From Saprospiraceae bacterium (GTDB lineage Bacteria > Bacteroidota > Bacteroidia > Chitinophagales > Saprospiraceae): a stretch of DNA of 64,000 bases. Positions 1-10,443 of this stretch are shown here, one piece after another (position 1 is the stretch's first letter; every line of letters starts with the position of its first letter). The notes below the pieces were generated by a model. That model did no database searches. It was not told the origin of the DNA and saw only the letters and a program-made list of their open reading frames with translations. The position numbers and the translations under genes were made by a program. The stretch covers positions 1,426,001 to 1,490,000 of the forward strand of contig JADKAA010000029.1 in the NCBI GenBank assembly GCA_016715465.1. The letters run 5' to 3'.

Positions 1-343
1 CATATTTTACTATCATTTTATTTTTCATAATTTCAATTTTTTCATATGTATATTTGGAGGAATGTTCAAGAGATGCAAAGCAAGCATATTATAATTATAA
101 ATGGTTAGTGGATTTGCTGTGGCCGTAAAGTTGACTTTGCAGAAATTTTACAATAAAAATCATTCTTTTGAATAGAGTATATTCAAAATTCTTATTTAGT
201 TTATTAAAAAGGTTCAATAAATTAAAATAAAATTACAAATTTTCCACCCTTGTTTAATCGAACTTGATTTGAATTGCATCAATTAAAATAATACCTCAGT
301 AAAAGATTAAGTTTAAACCATTATTCAAATTAAAAATAACAAA

Positions 344-1742
344 TTATTTCATTGACAAAAAATACTTCGGTTTATTTAACCTTAAAAAGGTAATAGCCTC
401 TTCCCTGGGTATTACTTTATTTGGTATAACATTTAAACTTTTTGCCTTTGCCAGAAGAGCTATTACTTCTTCATTTGATTCTTTTGTATTATTGAGTCTT
501 CGCAAGGCCACCGCTTTTACGATGTAATCTGTTTCAGTACCAACATCATTTAAAATATTGCGGTTTTCAATTCAATAGCGTTTAAATGTTTTGCACTTAA
601 CCAAAGTTCAATCCAGGCATTATACGGTTAATGATCGAGGCTTTTTAAAATATTCAGGTTGTTTATAATTGTCCAAATTAGCAACTTTACCTATTGCTCT
701 TATTCTTCCATCCAAACTTAGGTGTAGTTCTTGAATCATAAAGTGATGCATAATCCCCTGAAATAATACTAAAATTCTTCAATCGCATCAATGCGGCTGA
801 TAACCCAATTTTATTTCCCTTGATATGATCTATTATTTCTGCTGCCACTTTATCCGCCTCAAACTCTTGCTCCCGGTTATACTTAATACCCAGTCTTTCT
901 AAAACTTCGTTGGAAATAATGGAAGATAAAATTGCTGTGGAAGCAGTAAGCATACCGGGTATATAATCACTATACTTTGAGGATAAATAGATGTCTGCAC
1001 CTGCACTCACAACTGTAGCAAGTCCCGCCCAAAACTCTGCCTTCTTCTTCCTTTCAATTATCTTGTTGTAATTAATAACATGGTGATCCAAAACAAAATG
1101 AGAAATTTCATGTGCCAATATTCCTACCAATTCATCTTCACTCTGGATCGTTGATAACAACCCTGTAGAAAATATAATTGTACCATTGGGTAATGCAAAA
1201 GCATTTGGGCTAGGATCTTTGATCATCAATATATAAATATTTCCGGGTCTGCCATCTTTCAGTATACCAGGATGTATTTTTGTGCTTAGGGTGTACAAAT
1301 AATCCTCAAAATATGGATCACTAAAAATCCTGTTTTCATTTTTTAACTTTTCAACATAAGATATGGCATCTTCATTGAGTTCGTTTCTTATGTCATATTG
1401 CATTTCATTCTTAATCAGGCTTTCATAAACTCCGGTTTTCAACAAAATGTGCTGCCACTTTTGGGAAATCGAGTATGATGATGCTATATCAAGATTTCTA
1501 AAATATTTGTAATCAAATGAATGCTGAAATCCTTTGACATCATTATAAGTAAAAGAAATTAACTTACTGCCATTAAAATTAATTGATGATAAAGATGTTA
1601 GCAAAACAGTATCTCCAGCAATTAATTTATTTTCTATTTTATCTCTAACAATTGCCCTTATAGGGTCAAGAAAAGATACAGTTTCTTGCCCACTTCCAAA
1701 ATATGGTAACAGCAGTAAAAATAGGTAGTTAAGGTGTTTCAT
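344..1742 (-). CDS. M48 family metallopeptidase with C-terminal tail, frameshifted
   Basis: Secreted or periplasmic zinc peptidase of family M48. An N-terminal signal peptide ends near FGSGQ. The zinc motif HEISH lies near residue 210 inside GILAHEISHFVLDHH, after the M48-type segment NAFALPNGTIIFSTG. The downstream EQEFEADKVAAEI segment supplies the third zinc ligand, a Glu. The intact frame stops at 687, but coding-like sequence continues in other frames to a stop at 344-346. It includes the pieces NAWIELWLSAKHLNA and YIVKAVALRRLNNTKESNEE, which resemble the helical TPR-like tail of longer family members. At least three indels or substitutions fall between about 560 and 690. Whether the tail is truly broken or only mis-sequenced cannot be decided here. 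Confidence 0.8.
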
Positions 1743-1893
1743 TTTGGATCCTTTTATATGAGTATTACATCAGGTTCTCTTTTTTCTAAATTTTAGTTCA
1801 GGAGCAATTTTACTAATGAAAACGTCATTAGATTGGATAACTAATTTACCTCAAAATCCAATGCACACTACTGTAATAATATCTTCTTCGTCT

Positions 1894-3453
1894 CTATGGT
1901 AACCCCGAGCTATTTTTTATGCGAACAAAATAGGTTCCCTTCCCCCCATTGGTTAAGATCGATGTAATACAATTGCTGTTCAATGGGAGTAAAGTAAACA
2001 GGTTGTCCCAGGGCATTGAGTATTTGCAGCTCGTAGTTCTTTAAAAGAGTATAGGTGCCCATATCAATGAAGATGTGCGAATTGGATGGGTTAGGATAAA
2101 TGCTGATCTTGTTAATTACAAGGTCATTAGAGCTATTGGGTACATTCAAGTTGATAATCAATGTATCGGTAACTGAAATAAATCGAGGTACATCAATGAA
2201 ATTGGTGTCTATGATTGTGGTATAAATGGTATCAAAAACAGTAACATGGCACGTATCAGATGAACTACAAAAACCGGATAAACTATCAACGACGACGACA
2301 TTAATTGCATATGGCTGTATTGGGAGTGAACATTTTACGTCTATATTGTTCAACTCTACAGTATAGTCTCCACGTTCAGTAAAGGTGTATTCTAAAAATC
2401 TATCAGCAGTGGTGATGAAAACCTCAGTTCCTGAAGGTTTTACAACCCTCCAGTCAAATTTTGAGGTTAAATTATCGTAATCTTGCCTTGCATCAAATGT
2501 AATGGTATTATTCGGACAAATGGTATCACACCTTCCAATGGAAGAGGAGCATTCAATGTCCACAATTTCAGGTACCTGGTATTGTTGAAAATCACCTTGA
2601 ATTTCAATATCGTAACTACAAACACTCGCCGCACAGCCATCCATCCATAAGAAATATACCTGCCCAGGTGTAAATAATGTGGAGGGTAAATATTGGGGTC
2701 CTGTAACACATGGTTGCGACTGGCAATAAATTGAATTGGTGAAAGTACAATCTTCATATATACCAAATTGTGCACCATTCTGCCCTCCTGCACATGCAAA
2801 CGGTTCAATGACCATGGTATAATTTCCCCCTCCGGCAACAAAAGCAAACCAAGACATATTATGCGGGGCGCCAGTACCTTCACAAAGTGGACTCGGCACA
2901 CTCCTACAGAAAGTTCAATCGAGTTCCTGGAACAGAAAATTGATAGCAATTTTAAGTCACAAATAGTATCTGCATCTTCACATATTGGAGCCATATGGGT
3001 TTTGCAATTCACAATCAGCTTTAAAGCAGAAAGTCGATGGTTAAATCAATTTCAAAATTTTGCATGGCAATTATCATGGATTCTATACCATTGGACTCTG
3101 TATACCATTGTCATCATTGTCCAATTTTGTCATCTCCACCCTTTCCATCGCAACTCACTAGTCCATAGTGGACCCTCCGGAAACAAAATTAGACACCGGT
3201 AACACAATTTTATAATTGCCTGCCATATTGTGTACAAATTTATAATTGCCAAATGGATCTGTATTGGTTGACGCTACCAACTCACCACTATTTTTTTGTA
3301 GTTCAACCTTTACATTGTACCACGACTTTTCAGCTTGGTCAAAAAAAGAATTATTATCATCTTCACCCCAGATTGTACCCCCAATGGTAAATGATTGAGC
3401 AACCATTGAGGTGACACAAAATGCAAATAAAACCAACAGCAATATTTTTTCAT
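1894..3453 (-). CDS. T9SS-secreted protein with SdrD-B-like N-terminus, multiply frameshifted
   Basis: One gene can be traced through several frames. ATG at 3453 gives MKKILLLVLF only if one A is restored to the A-run at about 3445-3450. Then come the signal peptide (…SMVAQS), an SdrD-B/carboxypeptidase-regulatory-like beta domain (IWGEDDNN…FGNYKF), a second frame with VEMTKLDNDDNGIQSP, a third with CELQNP and CEDADTICDLK, then a Cys-rich adhesion-like region and a PKD-like stretch. The C-terminus is a T9SS type A sorting domain (ISIYPNPSNSHIFID). Restoring frame in the G/A run near 1940 gives the canonical ending GTYFVRIKNSSGLP, with stop at 1894. Likely an outer-surface or secreted protein of unknown function. 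At least five indels make it either a pseudogene or a poorly polished region. Confidence 0.65.
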
Positions 3454-3652
3454 ATTCAATAATTATTTTGTTGTGATAGGAATCAGAGTTCTATACTAAA
3501 TTTCTTTAAACCCAATTTTGAGTTGTTAACTCGATTTAAAGTTACGGATATTGCGATATTTAAAACTGATTTTTATCTTTGCTTTCGACACAAAAGCAAT
3601 ACTTAATAACTTATTAGACACAATAATTCTGTGCAATAGCTGTGCATAAATG

Positions 3653-3690
3653 AAAAAACCTTGCCTATCTGTTGATAAACAAGGTTTTAT
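3653..3690 (-). terminator. Rho-independent terminator downstream of tRNA-Lys
   Basis: On the minus strand AACCTTG pairs with CAAGGTT across a loop of about 15 nt and is followed by a T-run. It lies directly after the 3' end of tRNA-Lys. Confidence 0.75.
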
Positions 3691-3702
3691 GGTTTAAATC
3701 TG

Positions 3703-3774
3703 TGATCCCGCTGGGATTCGAACCCAGGACCCCTACATTAAAGTGTAATGCTCTACCAGCTGAGCTACGGAATC
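3703..3774 (-). tRNA. tRNA-Lys (UUU), one anticodon-loop base missing
   Basis: The cloverleaf is complete: acceptor GATTCCG/CGGGATC, D-arm GCTC/GAGC, and T-arm CTGGG-TTCGAAT-CCCAG. The anticodon stem TTACA/TGTAG (one G-T pair) encloses only six bases, CTTTAA. Restoring one T gives the normal seven-base loop CTTTTAA with anticodon UUU. Length is 72 nt instead of 73. Sequencing error in the T-run is the simplest reading. The encoded 3' discriminator is A; CCA is not encoded. Confidence 0.88.
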
Positions 3775-3853
3775 TGCCTTTTAAAGCGGTGCAAAGGTAC
3801 ATTATTAATCTGAACACCCAAATAAAAATTTGTTTTTTTTATTTTTAAATCGC

Positions 3854-5124
3854 TTAAACCTGATTGTGGTCATTTTTCTGCCGGCTTTTGAAATAATATT
3901 GCTCTATCCAGGCCAAAATGTGGTCCAGACTGCCCTGGTTTTGTTGGAAATACTGACTGCTCTTGCCGGAAATTATTTTGCGAATCTCTTTTGATTGGTT
4001 TTGTTTTATAAATTGCTCGAAGTCAGTGGTTTTGTGGATGGCTGTGGCTATGCCGCTTTCGAGAAAGGCCCTGGTCTCTACAAAGCCCTGGTGGCGGGGA
4101 CCAAAGGCTATGGGCAGGCCAAATACCGCCGGTTCCAGGGTGTTGTGGACGCCTTTTTGAAAGCCGCCTCCTACATAAACCAGGTCTGCATAGGCGTACA
4201 AATCAAATAAATGGCCAATGGCATCTACGACGAGGATGTTTGCACTGGATTGGGCATCAAAATGGGTCCAAAGGTAGGATGGACTGCCAATCTTGTTTCT
4301 CAGGTAATCAACATTAGCCTTGTCTACCTGATGAGGGACTACGATGTGAAAAATGTCTTTTCTTTTCAGGGTCGTTTCCAGCACTGGCAGGTCGCTGGCA
4401 TAGATGCTGGCGTAAATCACGGTCAATTCCGGCCCGCTTTGCCAGCTGTCAAGCAGGAAATTGGTTTTATGGTCTCTTTTCGCTCCATTACGCCTTTTAC
4501 CCTTGTGTCACCTGACGTGGTAACCTGTGCAATACCTGTGCTCAGCAACAATTGGGTGGAGGCATCATCCTGGGTAAAAAAGTGGGTAATTCCAGTAAGG
4601 ATCTTTCTGAACCAGGTCATGCCGCTTCGCAGAAAATAATGGCCGGGTCTTAATTTTACGGCTATGTAGATCACGCAGGTACGTTGCTTTTCCAGTTGTG
4701 CCAGCAGGTTCCACCAAAATTCGTACTTGACTCCTATAAAAAGCTGTGGCTGGATGGCCTTCACAAGCCTTTTGGCATTGGATGTCGTATCAATGGGGAG
4801 GTAAAACAGACCATCGGCGTCACTTGTATTTTTCCTTTGTTCATAACCCGATGGGGAAAAAAAACTGACGAGGTAAAAATCTTCGGGTTTTATCTTTCTC
4901 AGTGCCCTCAAGAGGGCAATGCCTTGTTCATATTCACCGAGTGAAGCGCAATGCATCCAGGTGATGTTTCGCTCTCCCGCGAGTTTTCTCCATTTTCCGG
5001 CATCCGTTAGATGGGCATTTCTTTCCTTGTGCCAGGCAGCCCGCTTTTGGCTTAAAAAGCCATCCAGATCGAGCAATAATTCCAGCAGCCACATGGCCAC
5101 ATTGTAAAGCCACCGGATGACCAT
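3854..5124 (-). CDS. waaA: 3-deoxy-D-manno-octulosonic acid transferase, frameshifted
   Basis: Transfers Kdo from CMP-Kdo to lipid A at the cytoplasmic face of the inner membrane. An N-terminal membrane anchor is followed by HCASLGEYEQG, the conserved catalytic-Glu region of GT30 enzymes, then FFSPSGYE and FIGVKYEFWWNL. The second half has DLVYVGGGFQKGVHNTLEPA and AFGPRHQGF, the sugar-nucleotide site. The two halves are in different frames; the junction is at about 4430-4490, where …TNFLLDSWQSGPELTVIYAS reads through if one base is added. ATG at 5124 shares its A with the TGA of the upstream outer-membrane protein gene, suggesting translational coupling. Total length is near the usual 420 aa. 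Confidence 0.9.
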
Positions 5125-5873
5125 CAATAGTATTTAATGGTATTGCCGGAATTGCCTTTGTACAGCGGCAGCATCCATGTGAACTTAAGGCCATAAAGCA
5201 GATCAGTCCGGGATTGTTTGGCATCGGGCAACCCCGTATCAAAATTGACCTGCCTGACAGGTGAGGTAAAACCCTCTATAATATAAAACCCTATATTGAA
5301 ATGTTGGGCCTTATCTTTAGAATGGTGCTGGTACACCAGTTCCTGCTTCAAAGAAAATCCTCTGGTGAGCCGGTCAAAACCTTTGCTGTAATCGCCCTCT
5401 CCCAAAATGATTGAACGGCTGTCGTCGACAAATCTTAATTTGTGGTACATCAAACCTCCACCAACCACCAATTTCAGGCCACTGTAGTCTCCGGTAAATA
5501 CCAGAATTTTCCCGACATTCAGACCCAGATAAGCCGCGCGTTCCCTTATAAAAAAGTCAGCCGGCCCCCCGTTGAGCCCGATCAGCAGTCCGTTTTCATT
5601 TCTGAAGGGGGCAAATACATCTTCCTTAACTTTACTTCCGAAGATATAATTGAAATCCAGCCCAAATGACAATTTACGGGTATGTGCATATTCCATTCCG
5701 GCATTGAAACTGAGGCTTTGGCCAAAACGGTCGGCAAGATCACCACCTGGCCATTCGATGCCATATCCCAAATTGGCCGAAAGCAATTTTATGGATTGCC
5801 GGGCTGAGTCGGTTTGAGCCGAAAGACCAAAAAATGCAAAGACCAGCAATAGGGTAAAAAACCGTGAGGCCAT
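5124..5873 (-). CDS. Outer-membrane beta-barrel protein, unknown function
   Basis: 249 aa with a signal peptide (FFTLLLVFAFFGLSAQ) and alternating aromatic/small-residue strands typical of an 8-10-strand outer-membrane barrel. It includes LSFNAGMEYAHTRKLSFGLD and LKLVVGGGLMYHKLRF, and ends close to a C-terminal aromatic (YY). It precedes waaA with a one-base overlap, so the two are probably co-transcribed. A link to LPS or envelope is inference from context. No specific family was recognised. Confidence 0.75.
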   Translation of the reverse strand: MASRFFTLLLVFAFFGLSAQTDSARQSIKLLSANLGYGIEWPGGDLADRFGQSLSFNAGMEYAHTRKLSFGLDFNYIFGSKVKEDVFAPFRNENGLLIGLNGGPADFFIRERAAYLGLNVGKILVFTGDYSGLKLVVGGGLMYHKLRFVDDSRSIILGEGDYSKGFDRLTRGFSLKQELVYQHHSKDKAQHFNIGFYIIEGFTSPVRQVNFDTGLPDAKQSRTDLLYGLKFTWMLPLYKGNSGNTIKYY

Positions 5874-5890
5874 AGGTGAATTTTAAGGAA

Positions 5891-5898
5891 CAAAGATA
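5891..5898 (-). promoter_or_regulatory. Bacteroidota -7 promoter element
   Basis: TATCTTTG on the minus strand matches TAnnTTTG and lies about 18 nt upstream of the ATG at 5873, so the predicted leader is very short. No clear -33 TTTG was seen. Confidence 0.5.
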
Positions 5899-5999
5899 AG
5901 AATTACCCTGCAATAAAGCCTTGGGACACCGTACAATCGTAGCCTTTGTCTTGGTGGATAGGCTTTCTTGGGTTATCTTTACCCATTTGAAAATAGAAT

Positions 6000-6938
6000 A
6001 TGAAGAGGGTTTTGATCACCGGGGCAGCCGGATTTATTGGTTCTCACCTGTGCGACCGTTTTATAAAGGAAGGATACCACGTCATTGGCATGGACAACCT
6101 CATCACGGGCAGTCTCACCAACATTGAACACCTGTTTCCACTAAAGGAATTTGAATTTTACCACCACGATGTATCAAAATTTGTACACGTGCCCGGTGAA
6201 ATCGATTATATCCTGCATTTTGCCTCGCCGGCAAGTCCGATCGATTATTTAAAAATGCCCATCCAGACCCTTAAAGTGGGTTCCCTTGGCACCCATAACC
6301 TGCTCGGCCTGGCCAGGGTGAAAAATGCCAGGGTACTCATCGCCTCGACCTCCGAAGTATATGGCGACCCCCTGGAACATCCGCAAAGTGAGTCTTATTG
6401 GGGCAATGTAAACCCCATAGGCCCAAGGGGCGTGTACGATGAGGCCAAAAGATTTCAGGAAGCCATCACCATGGCCTACCATACCTTCCATGGACTCGAG
6501 ACGAGGATCGTGCGCATTTTCAACACCTACGGTCCGCGCATGCGGGTGGAAGATGGCAGGGTTCTTCCGGCTTTCTTTTATCAGGCCATTAAAGGACTGG
6601 GACTTACGGTCTTTGGAGACGGATCTCAGACGAGGTCATTCTGTTACATCGACGACCTGGTAGAAGGCATTTACCGGCTCTTGCTCAGTGACTACCACCT
6701 GCCGGTAAATTTGGGCAATCCATCGGAAATAACCATTTTACAGTTTGCCGATGAAATCATGGGACTTGTGCAAAATCCCAAAGCATACATTTCCTATAAT
6801 CCACTGCCCATCGACGATCCAAAACAACGACAGCCGGACATCACGAAGGCAAAAGCCATCCTGGGCTGGGAACCCAGTATTGACCGCCACGAGGGGCTGC
6901 AGCGCACGTATGAATATTTTAAAAAAGTAGTGGTCTGA
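6000..6938 (+). CDS. UDP-glucuronate decarboxylase / NAD-dependent sugar epimerase
   Basis: 312-aa extended SDR. The N-terminal NAD site is GAAGFIGSH (residues 8-16). The catalytic segment is STSEVYGDP with YDEAK (Tyr/Lys pair about residues 144-148), and the substrate-binding part is NTYGPRMRVEDGRV. The combination GPRGVYDEAKR and the short length fit UDP-xylose synthase (UXS-like) better than dTDP-glucose 4,6-dehydratase. It likely provides UDP-xylose or related sugars for surface polysaccharide. First gene of a + operon; its TGA overlaps the next ATG by one base (TGATG). A related epimerase specificity cannot be excluded. Confidence 0.85.
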   Translation: MKRVLITGAAGFIGSHLCDRFIKEGYHVIGMDNLITGSLTNIEHLFPLKEFEFYHHDVSKFVHVPGEIDYILHFASPASPIDYLKMPIQTLKVGSLGTHNLLGLARVKNARVLIASTSEVYGDPLEHPQSESYWGNVNPIGPRGVYDEAKRFQEAITMAYHTFHGLETRIVRIFNTYGPRMRVEDGRVLPAFFYQAIKGLGLTVFGDGSQTRSFCYIDDLVEGIYRLLLSDYHLPVNLGNPSEITILQFADEIMGLVQNPKAYISYNPLPIDDPKQRQPDITKAKAILGWEPSIDRHEGLQRTYEYFKKVVV

Positions 6939-7554
6939 TGGTAGACATTTATTACATAGACAGCGAATATCCATTGGAAAAAGACCTGCACAAGGTGGCA
7001 GAAAAGATCAACTCCGGCATGGTAGTGGCCTTTCCAACCGATACGGTATATGCACTGGGCTGTTCACTTTACAACAAAGCAGGCATTGAACGCATCCTCA
7101 AAGCAACGGGTAAGGAAGAAAAAAAAAACCAGGCTGTCTGTACTTTGCCCGGACATTAAATCCATTTCCACTTTTGTACTGCCCTACTCTTCTCAGGTAT
7201 TCAGGGCCATCAAACTGTACAGTCCGGGACCATGTACATTTATCCTCAATGCCAATAACCACCTCAGCAAATTTTTCAAATCGAGCAAGAAAGAAATCGG
7301 GGTAAGGATCCCTTCGCACCCGGTGACTGCCAGGTTTGTTGCAAATGATCAATGATCCCATCATTTCCACCTCCATTCCGGTGCCGGAAGGGCTTGATCC
7401 CCACGATACGGCCGACTACATCAGTGAGGCTTTTAAATACAGCATTGACGTGCTGGTGTATAGTGACATGGAGCCACCTGAGGAATCTACCATCATCGAC
7501 TGCACAGGCGAAGAGATTGAAGTAGTAAGGGAAGGAAAAACCATCATCCATTGA
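6938..7554 (+). CDS. Sua5/YciO/YrdC family protein (threonylcarbamoyl-AMP synthase-like), frameshifted
   Basis: About 205 aa spread over three frames. The first has INSGMVVAFPTDTVYALGCS, the KxR/SxN-type YrdC fold entrance. The second has CPDIKSISTFV and YSPGPCTFIL…GVRIPSHPV. The third has DPIISTSIP and ends EVVREGKTIIH. The breaks sit at a ten-base A-run (about 7119-7128) and at about 7340, so sequencing error is likely. The family makes threonylcarbamoyl-AMP for t6A in ANN-decoding tRNAs. YciO-type paralogues are similar, so true TsaC function is not certain. It starts on the one-base TGATG overlap with the gene before it. Confidence 0.85.
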
Positions 7555-7564
7555 ATTCCATATC

Positions 7565-8112
7565 ATGAAGATTTACACAAAAACCGGTGACGAAGGCCTG
7601 ACTTCACTTTTTGGAGGTGCCCGCATATCCAAGGACGATATCCGCATCGAAGCCTATGGCACGGTGGATGAACTCAACACATTTGTGGCCTCACTCTACG
7701 ATCAATGCAACAATGATGACATCCGGGCCGAACTTTTTGAAATTCAAAACCTCTTGTTCAACATGGGCTCGGTCCTCGCTACGGATCCCGAAAAAAGATT
7801 TTGACCTGCCCGGCATTAAAACCCACCACATCGAAACACTTGAACTGGCCATCGATCGCATGGATGGTGTCATGCCACCGCTGAAAAATTTTATCCTGCC
7901 TTCCGGCCATGTGGTCGTAAGCGCCTGCCACATCTGCAGAACGGTTTGCAGAAGGGCTGAACGAAAGGGTCATTAGTCTGCAACGGCACAGCGCGGTGGA
8001 TAAACACATCGTCATCTACCTCAACAGGCTTTCAGATTACTTCTTTGTGCTTGCCAGATACCTGGCTTTCACCATGGGCATTGCCGAAGTAAAATGGAAC
8101 CCACCTACCTGA
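7565..8112 (+). CDS. Cob(I)alamin adenosyltransferase (PduO-type), frameshifted
   Basis: ATP:cob(I)alamin adenosyltransferase producing adenosylcobalamin, the cofactor of methylmalonyl-CoA mutase. The N-terminal ATP site is YTKTGDEGLTSLFGG, followed by YGTVDELN. Helical segments include LFNMGSVLAT. The C-terminus has CRRAER and YLNRLSDYFFVLARYL, the classic ATR signature. Three frames are used, with breaks at an A-run near 7793-7799 and near 7960; the last frame ends EVKWNPPT at 8112. The stop overlaps the truA start by one base. A methylmalonyl-CoA epimerase gene further along the window fits the same B12 pathway. Confidence 0.9.
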
Positions 8113-8905
8113 TGCCAATGCGCTATTTTGGCAGCATATCCTACGATGGGTCCAAATTTTTTGGATGGCAAAAACAAACCAACAGTCAAAACACCATTCA
8201 GCATCATCTGGACCATTGCCTGTCAGTTTTACTCAGGGAAAACATTGAGACTGTAGGTTGTGGCCGCACCGATGCCGGCGTACATGCGAGCGGCTATTAT
8301 TTTCACTTTGATTGCACCACCGCAGTGGAAGCCAAAGCCCTGCTTTACCATGCCAATCAGATCTTGCCTCCGGAAATAGTTTTACACACGGTATTTCAAG
8401 TCGGCGAGCAATTACATGCCCGTTTTGACGCCATCCATCGCTCCTATGTGTACCGCATTAAAACCATCAAAAACCCGTTTGATGCCTTCCATACTTTTTA
8501 TGCCCACGACGAAGTAATGCAGCAGCAGGACATCCTGCAAAAGCTGGCTGCCATGATCGGTGAAACCAGTGATTTTAAACATTTCTGCAAGACCGGTTCC
8601 GACGTGACCAGCTATACATGTGTGGTAAGTCATAGTGAATGGAAGTTTGACCAGGAAAATCACAGTTATGAGTACCACATCACGGCCAACCGGTTTTTAC
8701 GCGGCATGATCAGGCTGCTGGTAGGCATGATGCTGAATGCAGGCCGGGTAAACTGAGTTTGGAAGATGCGGCTGCTGCCTTAAACGGAGAACGTGCCTTG
8801 AAAATGCCGTGGAGTGTTCCGGCTAATGGACTCATCCTGCATGGTGTGCATTATGGCGCTGCTTTTCATGACGAACAAACCCCGTCACTGATCAGGTTTC
8901 TGTAA
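8112..8905 (+). CDS. truA: tRNA pseudouridine(38-40) synthase, frameshifted near C-terminus
   Basis: Converts U38-U40 of tRNA anticodon stems to pseudouridine. Visible signatures are YFGSISYDGSKFFGWQ at the N-terminus, the catalytic-Asp motif GCGRTDAGVHA, and FLRGMIRLLVGMML near the C-terminus. The main frame stops at 8756, but the next frame continues with SLEDAAAAL and ends at 8905, giving about 264 aa, the normal TruA length. The break is near 8750. ATG at 8112 overlaps the preceding stop; the second Met at 8118 is an alternative start. Confidence 0.92.
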
Positions 8906-8951
8906 AATCCGGTGAAATATTAATCCAGCTTTTGTATGCCAGGAATATTTC

Positions 8952-10218
8952 CTAGTACAAAGGAAATTTCGCCATGTAGTCGTTGATCTCTTTTTTGATC
9001 TTCAAAATGGTGGCATCGTCCGATGGTTTGCTGAGGATGGTGTCGATCCATTCTACCGTCTTCAGACAATCTTCCTCTTTAAAGCCCCTCGTGGTGATGG
9101 CGGCAGTTCCCAGCCGGATGCCGGAGGTTACAAATGGTGTCCTCGAATCAAAAGGCACCATGTTTTTATTGATGGTGATCTCTGCCCTGATGAGGGCGGT
9201 CTCTGCTTCCCTGCCTGTCAAATCGGGATGTTTGCTGCGAAGGTCGATGAGCATGAGGTGGTTGTCAGTGCCTCCTGAAATAACGCCGTAGCCCCTGGTC
9301 ATCAGTTCATTGGCCATCGTATCCGCGTTGATTTTCACCTGGTGGATATAACTTTTGAATTCAGGTTGAAGGGCTTCTCCAAAAGCCACTGCCTTGGCAG
9401 CGATGACGTGTTCCAGGGGTCCGCCTTGCATGCCGGGGAAAACGCCGCTGTTGAGGATGGCAGACATCATTATCGGCTCGCCCTTTTTGGTGGTGCGGCC
9501 CCATGGGTTTTCAAAATCCTTGTGCATCATGATGATACCGCCCCTTGGCCCCCTGAGGGTCTTGTGCGTGGTGCTGGTTACTATGTGGCAATGCGGCAAT
9601 GGATCGTTCAGCACACCCGCAGTTATGAGTCCGGCCGGTGAGAAATGTCTGCCAGCAATAAGGCACCCACTTCATCGGCAATGGCCCTGAAACGCGCATA
9701 ATCCCAGTCCTGCTGTAAGCTGAAGCGCCGCAAATGATGAGTTTTGGTTTTACTTCCAGGGCTTTGGCATGCACCTTATCCATATCGATGGTACCGGTGG
9801 CTTCTTCTACGCCATAAAAGTTCGCTTTATACACGAGGCCTGAAAAATTGACCGGTGACCCATGGGAAAGGTGGCCTCCATGGGATAAGTCAAAGCCCAG
9901 GATGGCATCTCCAGGTTGCAAGCAGGCCAGAAATACTGCCGCATTGGCTTGCGCTCCCGCGTGGGGCTGCACATTGGCATAAGCAGCGCCAAACAATTCA
10001 CACAGCCTGCTGATGGCCAGGTTTTCGATTTCATCCACCACCTCACAACCTCCATAATAACGCTTACCGGGATATCCTTCGGCGTACTTGTTGGTAAGAC
10101 AGCTGCCCATGGCATCCATTACGGCCTTGCTGGTAAAATTTTCGGAGGCAATCAATTCTATGCCGGATCGCTGCCTTTCTTCTTCTTTTTTGATCAGATT
10201 AAAAACCGTATTGTCCAT
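8952..10218 (-). CDS. glyA: Serine hydroxymethyltransferase, frameshifted
   Basis: PLP enzyme interconverting serine plus THF with glycine plus methylene-THF, the main cytosolic source of one-carbon units. The start at 10218 gives MDNTVFNLIKKEEERQ, then GIELIASENF, NKYAEGYPGKRYYGG, NVQPHAGAQAN and, in the second half, HIVTSTTHKTLRGPRGG with the PLP lysine in TTHKTL. It ends AKFPLY. The halves are in different frames, joined at about 9640-9700 where the expected DISHPAGLI segment lies. About 422 aa in total, as usual for the family. Both neighbours on this side are minus-strand. Confidence 0.95.
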
Positions 10219-10443
10219 AAATCTTGGTGGTGTTGGTGAATTTGCTGCAAAAAGAAAAAAAGCCCGATGGCTGGTATAAAATCGGGGTGACTTACCGGGG
10301 AAAATTATAAAAATTAAAAATCTTAGCTGAAACAGCATCATTGCCATCCAGTACATCGCTGCCTACCAGCAACAAAGCCGGTTTTAAAAATGCGATAAGG
10401 CCTGGTAACGGGCTACAGGTAAGGGCAAAAGTTGAAATTCATC

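Noticed and set aside
3703..3774. Reading the tRNA as an ochre-suppressor with anticodon UUA
   Set aside because: Forcing a seven-base loop (CTTTAAT) breaks the anticodon stem pairing. A six-base loop with one T lost from tRNA-Lys(UUU) keeps all five pairs.
10219..10443. Possible extra coding segment between glyA and the HD gene
   Set aside because: A short open frame (…LLLVGSDVLDGNDAV…) exists on the minus strand, but it has no start and no recognisable family and is too short to support.
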